Shown: in pieces, positions 1-5,101 of the stretch
How the letters are laid out: each line of letters opens with the position of its first letter
Position numbering within the stretch: position 1 is the first letter of the stretch
From: Candidatus Magasanikiibacteriota bacterium
GTDB taxonomy: Bacteria > Patescibacteriota > Patescibacteriia > Magasanikbacterales > UBA10003
Assembly: GCA_026396495.1 (NCBI GenBank)
Contig: JAPLWR010000025.1
Coordinates: forward strand, 1-5,414
Direction: 5' to 3'
DNA: 5,414 nucleotides
Translations under genes and position numbers: made by a program
Notes under the pieces: generated by a model
The model's input: only the letters and a program-made list of their open reading frames with translations
Told to the model about the DNA's origin: nothing
The model's database searches: none

Positions 1-1218
1 CAAGTGATTGATACTCAGGCTGTGAGACAATTAACTGATATTATGAGTGATAACAATGCCAGAGCTTATGTCTTTGGAGAAAATAATTCCCTCACCCTAC
101 CTGATAGACCAGTAGCAGCCAAAACTGGTACTACAAATGATTGGCATGATGGTTGGACCTTGGGCTTTACCCCTTCTTTAGTAACAGGTGTTTGGGCGGG
201 TAACAACAACAACAAAGCTATGGCCAGAGGGGCCGATGGTGTACTAGTAGCCGCCCCAATTTGGCATAATTTTATGGCCCGGGCCTTATCTGGCAAGCCA
301 GTAGAGGGTTTTACAGCACCAGACCCCTACCCAACAGATATCAAGCCAATTTTAGTAGGCCAAGGCATGGGGGAAATAACCTTGGCTATTAACAAAGTAA
401 ATAATAAAATCGCGACTTCTTCTACCCCACCCGGATTAATAGAATATAGAAGATACCGTCAGCCACACAGTATTTTATACTATCTTAATAAAGATGATAT
501 AAAAGGCCCCACACCACCCGACACCACAGATCCCCAATTTGCCTCTTGGGAAGCAGGTGTGCAAGCTTGGGCCGCAAAGCAGCAAGGACAATTTGATATG
601 GTCCCTACGGAATATGATGACGGTAGCACAGCTAATTTAATTTTACCGCAAATCAAATTAAATAATTTGATCCAAAATCAAACAATTACCAACAGAACAC
701 TGCCTGTTAGTGTGGAATTAATAGATGGATCTGATATTAAACGAGTTGTCTATTTTATAGATAATGTTCAAGTGGAAGAAATACAAACCCTACCATTTAA
801 CACCACCTTATACTTATTTGATTTATCCCGTGGTTTTCATAATCTAAAGGCTAGAGCTTACACTTCTAATGGCATCACGGCTGAAACAAACGTAGATTTT
901 AATTTAACCGCAGCCATGGAACCACCCACTTTTTCTTGGATTTTTCCTACTAACAATTCTTCATTTTTTACCAGCCAATTTCCCATATCCTTAAAAATAA
1001 AAGCTTACCAAATAGAAAAAATAAAAAAGATTGAACTAATTTTAGAGGAAATGGGCAAAAGCAAAGTCTTGGCTTCAGTGAGTGATCCAACAGAACAAAC
1101 CCTTATGTTTACTTGGAGTAAAGCCCCCGCACCTGGTAATTATTTATTACAATCAAATATTACCACTATAGACGATCTAGTGGTGCCGGGTCCTAATTTA
1201 CAAATAGAAGTTCAGTAA
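1..1218 (+). CDS. Class A penicillin-binding protein (PBP1A type), C-terminal part, cut by window start
   Basis: This is the end of a bifunctional peptidoglycan synthase, a membrane-anchored enzyme with outward-facing glycosyltransferase and DD-transpeptidase domains that polymerise and cross-link the cell wall. The frame is open at base 1 (CAA GTG ATT), so the glycosyltransferase domain and the catalytic serine motifs lie upstream. Counting from codon 2, the transpeptidase KTG box is clear (KTGTT, residues 40-44), followed by the family-typical DGWTLGFTPSLVTGVWAGN (49-67). The transpeptidase ends near residue 100. A linker rich in Pro and Gln follows, then two beta-rich segments (about 232-302 and 307-404) that look like Ig-like modules: VELIDGSDIKRVVYFIDNVQ in the first, and a PPTFSWIFPTNNS opening in the second. 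Such tails probably contact the wall or partner proteins (inference). The gene ends in TAA and converges on dnaN. Family assignment is firm; the Ig-like call is by eye. Confidence 0.93.
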   Translation, partial: QVIDTQAVRQLTDIMSDNNARAYVFGENNSLTLPDRPVAAKTGTTNDWHDGWTLGFTPSLVTGVWAGNNNNKAMARGADGVLVAAPIWHNFMARALSGKPVEGFTAPDPYPTDIKPILVGQGMGEITLAINKVNNKIATSSTPPGLIEYRRYRQPHSILYYLNKDDIKGPTPPDTTDPQFASWEAGVQAWAAKQQGQFDMVPTEYDDGSTANLILPQIKLNNLIQNQTITNRTLPVSVELIDGSDIKRVVYFIDNVQVEEIQTLPFNTTLYLFDLSRGFHNLKARAYTSNGITAETNVDFNLTAAMEPPTFSWIFPTNNSSFFTSQFPISLKIKAYQIEKIKKIELILEEMGKSKVLASVSDPTEQTLMFTWSKAPAPGNYLLQSNITTIDDLVVPGPNLQIEVQ

Positions 1219-1222
1219 AACA

Positions 1223-1251
1223 AAAAACACTCCCATTGTGGGGGTGTTTTT
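1223..1251. terminator. Bidirectional intrinsic terminator between convergent genes
   Basis: A 12-bp stem (1223-1234 with 1240-1251, one G-T pair) closes a 5-base loop. The stem has a C/G-rich top and A-run/T-run base, so each strand gives a hairpin followed by a U-tract. It starts 4 bases after the penicillin-binding protein stop and ends 12 bases short of the dnaN stop. It therefore serves both convergent genes. Confidence 0.88.
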
Positions 1252-1263
1252 ATTTTCTATAAC

Positions 1264-2412
1264 TTATTGCCTAATAGGCATGACAATGTATAAATAATCT
1301 TCTCTGCCTTTGGGTTGTAAAACACAAGGTGAGTCTGGAGTAATTAATTTTAAAAACCCATCTTCACTACCCATCGCACTTAACCCATCCAAGAGATAAC
1401 GATAGTTCAATAAAATACCATTATTTTCACCATCAATTTTTCCCAACATTTCACTAGTATGTTCACCCAACTGACCATTCATAGAAGTAAACACTACTTT
1501 TTGATCATTGCCACCCAAAATTTTAATATCCACGCCATTAATACCAATAAAGGAAAAAATGCTAGCAGCTTTGATTCTTTTAATCCATTCTGGAGCGCTG
1601 ACCTCTACAGTGGTTTTAAAGTTGGTGGGGATAATCTGTCCATAATCAGGATACTGGCCTTCCACTAAACGGGAAACAATTTCCACAGGACCATAAGAGA
1701 ATAAGATCTGATTATCAGCAATAACCATTTCTACAGGTGGATTATCCTCCAAATCTTCATGAAACACAGCGGTAATTCTTAAAACCTCTTGTAAGGCTTT
1801 GGCTGGAATAATTACTTTTTTATTTTCTTTGCTATATTTATCACCCACCACCATTTTGACATTTTTTTCAGCTAAACGATAACTATCAGTAGCCGCACAA
1901 ACTACAAAACCAACTTTGTTTTCTGGATTAAAATTAAAAAACACACCACACAACTCTGGACGAGCTTCATTTTTAGAAGCAGCAAAAAGCAGTTGTTGAG
2001 CAATTCTTTTAAAATCTTCCACCAAGACACCAAATACAAAATCTTTTTCCACCTGAGGAATTAAAGGAAATTCTGTGGCTGGTGACCCTTTTATTAAAGT
2101 CTTATCACTATCAGCGGTTTGCACCATTAAACCGTTTTCTTTAGACTCTACATCTACCTTACCACTAGAAGCTACTGATAAATATTCATTAAAGAGATTG
2201 GCTGGAGCAGTGTATTCTCCATCTTCTTCGGTTTTGGCTCTTACCTTACAATTAATAGCCATCTCTAGATTAGTAGTCACTAACTTCAGCTCTTTGTTTT
2301 CTATTTTTAAAAGTACGTTGTTCAAAATTGGTAAAGAATTATTCTTTACTGTGATGTGGCTTACAATTTGTAATGCCTGCGATAGGTTTTCTTGTGTACA
2401 AGAAAATTTCAT
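1264..2412 (-). CDS. dnaN: DNA polymerase III beta subunit (sliding clamp)
   Basis: DnaN forms the dimeric ring that tethers DNA polymerase III and other clamp-binding proteins to DNA. The 382-residue product is slightly longer than the E. coli clamp (366) and has the family landmarks. The N-terminus MKFSCTQENLSQALQIVSHI is followed by LPILNNVLLKI (28-38). ATDSYRLA (174-181) corresponds to ATDGHRLA, which lines the client-binding pocket in E. coli. RLVEGQYPDY (248-257) and the C-terminal YIVMPIRQ match the E. coli pocket end MPMRL. Three clamp domains fit the length. The ATG at 2410-2412 gives the expected N-terminus; only a weak AGAAG Shine-Dalgarno-like stretch precedes it. It lies downstream of dnaA on the same strand, across a 287-base origin spacer, and ends at a terminator shared with the converging gene. 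Confidence 0.98.
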   Translation of the reverse strand: MKFSCTQENLSQALQIVSHITVKNNSLPILNNVLLKIENKELKLVTTNLEMAINCKVRAKTEEDGEYTAPANLFNEYLSVASSGKVDVESKENGLMVQTADSDKTLIKGSPATEFPLIPQVEKDFVFGVLVEDFKRIAQQLLFAASKNEARPELCGVFFNFNPENKVGFVVCAATDSYRLAEKNVKMVVGDKYSKENKKVIIPAKALQEVLRITAVFHEDLEDNPPVEMVIADNQILFSYGPVEIVSRLVEGQYPDYGQIIPTNFKTTVEVSAPEWIKRIKAASIFSFIGINGVDIKILGGNDQKVVFTSMNGQLGEHTSEMLGKIDGENNGILLNYRYLLDGLSAMGSEDGFLKLITPDSPCVLQPKGREDYLYIVMPIRQ

Positions 2413-2444
2413 ATTCTTCTGGTGTATTAATTATTAGTTAATAT

Positions 2445-2470
2445 ATTATATATAAAAGTAATAATATCAA
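2445..2470 (-). promoter_or_regulatory. Possible dnaN promoter
   Basis: On the minus strand a perfect -10 hexamer TATAAT (2450-2445) lies about 33 bases upstream of the dnaN ATG. A TTGATA (2470-2465) is the nearest -35 match, but its 14-base spacer is short. The tract is very A+T-rich and overlaps the proposed unwinding element, so a chance TATAAT is likely enough to keep this tentative. Read-through from the dnaA promoter is an alternative source of dnaN transcript. Confidence 0.35.
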
Positions 2471-2476
2471 TAAGGC
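2447..2476 (-). promoter_or_regulatory. DnaA-trio-like run leading into the DNA unwinding element
   Basis: Read on the minus strand, the two adjacent DnaA boxes (2494-2478) are followed by a short GC-containing spacer (AAGCC). Then come seven in-register triplets, TTA TTG ATA TTA TTA CTT TTA (2473-2453), which pass into an uninterrupted A/T tract towards dnaN. Box, GC spacer, trios, then A/T tract is the order described for the basal unwinding system of B. subtilis. There, DnaA spreads from double-stranded boxes onto single-stranded trios. Because the tract is A+T-rich, some triplet resemblance is expected by chance. Confidence 0.5.
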
Positions 2477-2485
2477 TTGTGGAAA

Positions 2486-2494
2486 TGTGGATAA
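2486..2494 (-). promoter_or_regulatory. DnaA box, perfect consensus
   Basis: The plus strand reads TGTGGATAA, so TTATCCACA is on the minus strand. A second, weaker box (TGTGGAAAT, 2478-2486, 7 of 9 matches) abuts it in the same orientation on the unwinding-element side. The pair would position DnaA next to the A+T-rich tract. Confidence 0.85.
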
Positions 2495-2603
2495 CGTAGG
2501 GGAAAGGTCTGAGATCAGCGGGAAAATGAATGTTTTTTATTCAGGTGGGGTGTGAATTGGGGTGTGGGTTACTAGCTAGTTATGTACACCCTTATCTTAG
2601 TCC

Positions 2604-2662
2604 TGTGGATGGGGGTGGATAAACATGGTTGTTATCCTCAGATAAATTTCAGACTCTCCACA
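2604..2662. promoter_or_regulatory. Cluster of near-consensus DnaA boxes beside the dnaA 3' end
   Basis: Two boxes point one way: TGTGGATGG (2604-2612, 7 of 9) and GGTGGATAA (2614-2622, 8 of 9), 10 bases apart. Two point the other way: TTATCCTCA (2632-2640, 8 of 9) and CTCTCCACA (2654-2662, 7 of 9). The inverted arrangement of paired sites suggests a lower-affinity DnaA-loading region, as in many origins. Individual weak boxes are uncertain; the clustering is the evidence. Confidence 0.6.
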
Positions 2663-2699
2663 CCTTTTCAGATCTTTTTAAAAGGGCTATTAACAGTTT

Positions 2700-4094
2700 T
2701 TACACAGCGTACATTCTTTGTTTAATCTGGTTAACCTCTTCTTTAGCCTTAAAATTCTTTTCCATTTCTTTTTCTATTTTTTTGCAGGCATGCATAGCAG
2801 TGGTGTGATCTCGGCCGCCTAATTCTGCTCCAATAGCAGGATAAGAGGTTTTAAGCTCTTCTCTCATTAGATACATGACAATTTGGCGGGGATAAGCCAA
2901 TCTCTTATCCCGTTTGCTGCTTAAAATCTCTTCAATTCTGATGTCATAGTATTCGGCAGTGATCTGAATAATATGTTTAGGGGTGACGATCCTTTGAGAA
3001 GCGCTATTAGCTAAGGAAGAAATAAGGGAACGGATGGTAATCTCATCTGGAAGCGCGTTTTTAAGCTGGTAATAGGCAAAAATCTTGTTTAAAGCTCCTT
3101 CTAATTCACGAACATTATTTTGAACCAGAGAAGCAACTAAGGTGGCAGTATTTTTATCTAAATTAAAGCCTTTTTCTTGACATTTTTGCTCTAAAATAGC
3201 CACACGGGTTTCAAAATCCGGGGAAGCAATATCTGTGATCATACCCATTTCAAAACGGGTTCTTAAACGGTCTTCTAAGAGAGGAATGGCCTTAGGTGGT
3301 CTATCTGAGGTAATAACCACCTGTTTTTCCATCTGGTGCAGGGTATTAAAGGTATGGAAAAAGGCTTCTTGGGTTTCTTGTTTTCCAGAAATGAACTGAA
3401 TATCATCAATTAAGAGTAAATCAGTATTACGGTAAGTATCTTGGAAAGCCTTGGCATTACCAGAACGGATAGAGTGAATAAATTCATTGGTAAATTTTTC
3501 AGAGGTAACATAAACCACTTTTTTGATCTTATTCTCCTTTAAAAGTTGGTTGCCGATAGCTTGCACTAAGTGGGTTTTGCCTAAACCAGAGCCACCATAG
3601 ATAAATAAAGGGTTATAAGCGCGGCCTGGTTGATTAGCTACTGCTTGAGCAGCCGCATGAGCTAATTCGTTACCCTTACCTACCACAAAACTAGCAAAGG
3701 TGTGGCGAGGATTTAAACCATAAGTATTGGCGGTGTCGGCATTTCTTTCCATTTTTACTGAAATTTGGCTAATTTTAGCGCTTTCTTGTGGCGCTAGGCC
3801 TGGAGTAGGAGAAGATAGGGCTGAGGTTGTAGTAACAGTTACTTTTTTTGTCTCTATCCTGTAAGTAAGAGATCTTAATTGTAGACCACTATTCTTTTCA
3901 ATCAACTTAACTAAAGTGGGATGAAACTTCTTTTCTAAATACATCTTGTAAAAAGCACTTGGCACACAAATGACAGCCTCATCATTTTCAAAACTACCCA
4001 AAAAGGTATTTTTAAACCAGGTGATAAAGTTAGCGCGGCTAACAGATAGTTCTAGTTCAGCTAAAACTGCTTCCCAGATTTGTTGTGGGGTCAT
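2700..4094 (-). CDS. dnaA: Chromosomal replication initiator protein DnaA
   Basis: DnaA is the AAA+ ATPase that binds DnaA boxes, melts the origin and recruits the helicase. Numbering from the chosen ATG (4094), domain I is about 1-80 (TPQQIWEAVLAELELS, then FITWFKNT), and a Thr/Ser/Pro-rich linker follows to about 125. Domain III carries Walker A GGSGLGKTH (167-175), Walker B LLLIDD (226-231), sensor 1 TSD (262-264), the arginine finger in LRTRF (R280) and sensor 2 in VRELEGAL (R329). Domain IV ends with the DNA-binding signature GGRDHTTAMHACKKI (426-440). All key residues are present, and 464 residues is a normal length. A TTG nine codons upstream (4121) would give a 473-residue form, but the ATG matches the family N-terminus. 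Neither start has a clear Shine-Dalgarno sequence. The gene lies between two DnaA-box regions and is transcribed towards dnaN. Confidence 0.97.
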   Translation of the reverse strand: MTPQQIWEAVLAELELSVSRANFITWFKNTFLGSFENDEAVICVPSAFYKMYLEKKFHPTLVKLIEKNSGLQLRSLTYRIETKKVTVTTTSALSSPTPGLAPQESAKISQISVKMERNADTANTYGLNPRHTFASFVVGKGNELAHAAAQAVANQPGRAYNPLFIYGGSGLGKTHLVQAIGNQLLKENKIKKVVYVTSEKFTNEFIHSIRSGNAKAFQDTYRNTDLLLIDDIQFISGKQETQEAFFHTFNTLHQMEKQVVITSDRPPKAIPLLEDRLRTRFEMGMITDIASPDFETRVAILEQKCQEKGFNLDKNTATLVASLVQNNVRELEGALNKIFAYYQLKNALPDEITIRSLISSLANSASQRIVTPKHIIQITAEYYDIRIEEILSSKRDKRLAYPRQIVMYLMREELKTSYPAIGAELGGRDHTTAMHACKKIEKEMEKNFKAKEEVNQIKQRMYAV

Positions 4095-4097
4095 AGG

Positions 4098-4106
4098 TGT
4101 GGAAAA
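4098..4106 (-). promoter_or_regulatory. DnaA box in the dnaA leader, 8 of 9
   Basis: The plus strand reads TGTGGAAAA, one base off consensus, 3 bases upstream of the dnaA ATG. It could add to autoregulation, or be part of the bipartite origin. A single mismatched site is weak evidence alone. Confidence 0.5.
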
Positions 4107-4176
4107 GAGTAATAAGTACAAAAGCTAAACGTCAAAAAAGTGTTATTTACGCTTAAATTTTGTATTCATCAGTGCC

Positions 4177-4204
4177 AGTATACCATGTGGATAAAGTTTA
4201 GCAA
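4177..4204 (-). promoter_or_regulatory. Probable dnaA promoter with embedded DnaA box
   Basis: On the minus strand a -35-like TTGCTA (4204-4199) is followed by a 16-base spacer and an extended -10, TGG-TATACT (4185-4177). Transcription would start near 4170, giving a leader of about 75 bases before the dnaA ATG. The perfect DnaA box at 4186-4194 fills most of the spacer, so bound DnaA should exclude RNA polymerase. This is a plausible autorepression switch. Promoter and regulation are inferred from motifs. Confidence 0.6.
4186..4194 (-). promoter_or_regulatory. DnaA box, perfect consensus, inside the dnaA promoter
   Basis: The plus strand reads TGTGGATAA. It directly abuts the extended -10 of the predicted dnaA promoter on its upstream side, and is well placed for repression by DnaA. 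Confidence 0.85.
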
Positions 4205-4235
4205 ACGGCACAAAAATGTCAAAAAGTTACTAGAT

Positions 4236-4255
4236 TGTGGACACCCTGTGGATAA
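4236..4255 (-). promoter_or_regulatory. Tandem DnaA boxes, one perfect and one degenerate
   Basis: TGTGGACAC (4236-4244, 7 of 9) and TGTGGATAA (4247-4255, perfect) repeat in the same orientation at an 11-base period, about one helical turn, so two DnaA monomers would bind one face. An A+T-rich stretch follows on the rpmH side. Confidence 0.8.
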
Positions 4256-4353
4256 CATCTTTAAGGTAAAAATATAATGTGTGAATAAATTGCGACTAAC
4301 TTAGTAAATTTAGCTAATTTAAGCACTAAAAATGGGTAAAGAATGGTCTAGGC

Positions 4354-4382
4354 TTGGTTTTTTATCCATTTTATAGTATGTT
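4354..4382 (+). promoter_or_regulatory. Weak candidate promoter for rpmH-rnpA
   Basis: TTGGTT (4354-4359) and TATGTT (4377-4382) are 17 bases apart, 29 bases upstream of rpmH, but each hexamer is a poor match. A perfect TATAAT at 4273-4278 without a good -35 is an alternative further upstream. An inverted repeat AAGTG-TTAAT-CACTT (4386-4400) lies just downstream and could be an operator or chance. One promoter must be in this spacer; which one is uncertain. Confidence 0.3.
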
Positions 4383-4411
4383 AATAAGTGTTAATCACTT
4401 GATTTAAGCTT

Positions 4412-4552
4412 ATGTCCACAAAAAGAACATTTCAGCCTAATAAGGTTCACAGAAAGAAAGTCCATGGTTTTTTGGAAAGAATGTCTACCAAAGGCGGACG
4501 CAAGGTTTTAGCCAGACGTCGCGCTAGAGGTCGCAAAAAATTGACTGTCTAA
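4412..4552 (+). CDS. rpmH: 50S ribosomal protein L34 (bL34)
   Basis: This is a 46-residue, very basic large-subunit ribosomal protein. The translation begins [20 protein letters not shown], continues [21 protein letters not shown], and ends KKLTV before TAA. It shows the family pattern TFQPN, then a FxxRMxTKxGRxVLxxRRxKGR-like core, at the usual length of 44-47 residues. The ATG at 4412 matches the family start; no strong Shine-Dalgarno sequence precedes it. It is the first gene of a rightward operon, ten bases before rnpA, next to dnaA as in most bacteria. Identification is secure despite the small size. Confidence 0.97.
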   Translation: MSTKRTFQPNKVHRKKVHGFLERMSTKGGRKVLARRRARGRKKLTV

Positions 4553-4562
4553 ACTGGGAGCT

Positions 4563-4913
4563 ATGCTTCAACCACAAAATCGTCTAAAAGCTGACCGAGA
4601 TTTTAAAAGAGTATTAAAGATCGGTCGCTTTTTTAATAGCAAAGAAATGAGAATAAAGGCTTTGAGTAATAGTTTACCTCATAGCCGTTTTGGATTTGTG
4701 ATTAGTACGGCAATTGATAAAAAAGCCACGGTACGTAATAGAATTAAAAGACAGGTGCGGGAAGTAGTAAGATTATTAATTAAAGAAAATTTAATTATTC
4801 CAGGAGTTGATGTGGTGATGTTGCTAGGAAAGGGTTTGAAAGGTTTGCCGTATGAAGAGATTCAACCAAAAGTAATTTTGGGTTTGCAAAAGTTAAAAGT
4901 TTTAAAGGTATGA
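4563..4913 (+). CDS. rnpA: Ribonuclease P protein component
   Basis: RnpA is the small basic protein subunit of RNase P; it helps the catalytic RNA bind pre-tRNA and cut off its 5' leader. The 116-residue product has the usual length and order. NRLKADRDFKRVLKIGRFF (6-24) is at the N-terminus, RFGFVIS (42-48) forms a central strand, and the signature ATVRNRIKRQVREVVR (55-70) carries the conserved RNR (58-60). Strand VDVVMLLGKG (82-91) follows. The ATG at 4563 gives the canonical N-terminus and has GGGAG two bases before it, an unusually close Shine-Dalgarno sequence. It follows rpmH by ten bases, and its TGA stop overlaps the next ATG (ATGA, 4910-4913), which suggests translational coupling to yidD. 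Confidence 0.97.
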   Translation: MLQPQNRLKADRDFKRVLKIGRFFNSKEMRIKALSNSLPHSRFGFVISTAIDKKATVRNRIKRQVREVVRLLIKENLIIPGVDVVMLLGKGLKGLPYEEIQPKVILGLQKLKVLKV

Positions 4914-5017
4914 TTAAAAATTATTGGACCCACTTAGTTTTATTTCCTAGATTGTTAATTTTAAAACTGATTAGATTTTATCAAAAAAAATTTTCGCCTG
5001 ATCATAGTAAATTATGC
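4910..5017 (+). pseudogene. yidD: yidD (membrane protein insertion efficiency factor), 5' fragment only
   Basis: YidD is a small membrane-associated protein that assists YidC-dependent insertion and normally lies between rnpA and yidC. The frame opens by overlapping the rnpA stop and reads MIKNYWTHLVLFPRLLILKL, then IRFYQKKFSPDHSK, which is the YidD amphipathic N-terminus and its FYQKxxSPDH motif. After about residue 34 the similarity stops. The family's CRFxPTCSxY cysteine motif is absent in this and the other two forward frames, so a simple frameshift does not explain it. The same frame stays open to the window edge without a stop, now antisense to another gene, and would give a chimeric tail. 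It is called broken; an assembly misjoin is the main alternative. The 3' limit given is approximate. Confidence 0.75.
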
Positions 5018-5053
5018 GTTGTCATCCTTGGAGTAAGGGTGGTTGGGATCCAG
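5017..5053. repeat. Possible intergenic repeat fragment at the yidD breakpoint
   Basis: At the point where YidD similarity ends, the sequence reads TTGTCATCCTTGG, then about 16 bases, then GGGATCCAG. The outer parts resemble the GTCATCC...GGATCCAG ends of short palindromic repeats scattered in many bacterial genomes. Only one copy is in the window, so its repeat nature cannot be shown here. It would explain the junction as a recombination or insertion site. Confidence 0.3.
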
Positions 5054-5055
5054 TC

Positions 5056-5087
5056 AAATAAAAAAATCCCCCAACTGTTGTTGGGGG
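5056..5087 (-). terminator. Intrinsic terminator of the leftward gene
   Basis: A perfect 8-bp stem (CCCCCAAC 5068-5075 with GTTGGGGG 5080-5087) has a 4-base loop. On the minus strand it is followed by ATTTTTTTATTT (5067-5056). It lies 14 bases beyond the stop of the leftward gene at 5102. Its orientation shows that gene is a real transcription unit and that the yidD frame would run against it. Confidence 0.85.
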
Positions 5088-5101
5088 TGGTTCAGGCCGG
5101 G

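Larger units (their letters stand above)
2413..2699. other. oriC: Candidate origin of replication, dnaN-dnaA spacer
   Basis: This 287-base gene-free stretch has three parts. Next to dnaN is an A+T-rich tract (about 2411-2473), the likely unwinding element. Next comes one perfect DnaA box (2486-2494) with a degenerate box touching it (TGTGGAAAT, 2478-2486), then a G-rich segment (2542-2570). Nearest to dnaA is a cluster of near-consensus boxes (2604-2662). In Bacillus subtilis the unwinding site also lies between dnaA and dnaN, so position and content agree. Other features are a 10-bp palindrome ACTAGCTAGT (2571-2580) and a short inverted repeat TTATC-CTCA-GATAA (2632-2645). No coding region is visible. 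Confidence 0.8.
4095..4411. other. Second DnaA-box region, dnaA-rpmH spacer
   Basis: This 317-base divergent spacer holds two perfect DnaA boxes (4186-4194, 4247-4255), an 8-of-9 box TGTGGAAAA in the dnaA leader (4098-4106), and weaker ones at 4236-4244 and 4362-4370 (TTATCCATT). Between about 4256 and 4330 it is A+T-rich, with an inverted repeat TAAATT-TAGCT-AATTTA (4305-4321). With the dnaN-side spacer it makes a bipartite origin flanking dnaA, as in Bacillus. It must also contain the promoters for dnaA (leftward) and rpmH (rightward). No coding region is visible. Confidence 0.7.

Noticed and set aside
66..296. Leftward open frame of 76 codons
   Set aside because: It lies opposite the highly conserved transpeptidase region around KTGTT, has no ribosome site, and reads as low-complexity antisense.
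1459..1668. Rightward open frame of 69 codons
   Set aside because: Antisense shadow of dnaN with no family features.
2075..2437. Rightward open frame of 120 codons running into the origin
   Set aside because: Mostly antisense to the dnaN N-terminal half; its composition mirrors the dnaN codons and it ends in the A/T tract.
2663..2685. CCTTTT...AAAAGG hairpin downstream of dnaA
   Set aside because: A 6-bp A/T-rich stem with an 11-base loop and no U-tract; too weak to call a terminator, and dnaA may read through to dnaN.
4910..5060. Simple frameshift in yidD
   Set aside because: The other two forward frames after 5012 give no YidD-like continuation and soon stop, so a single indel does not restore the protein.
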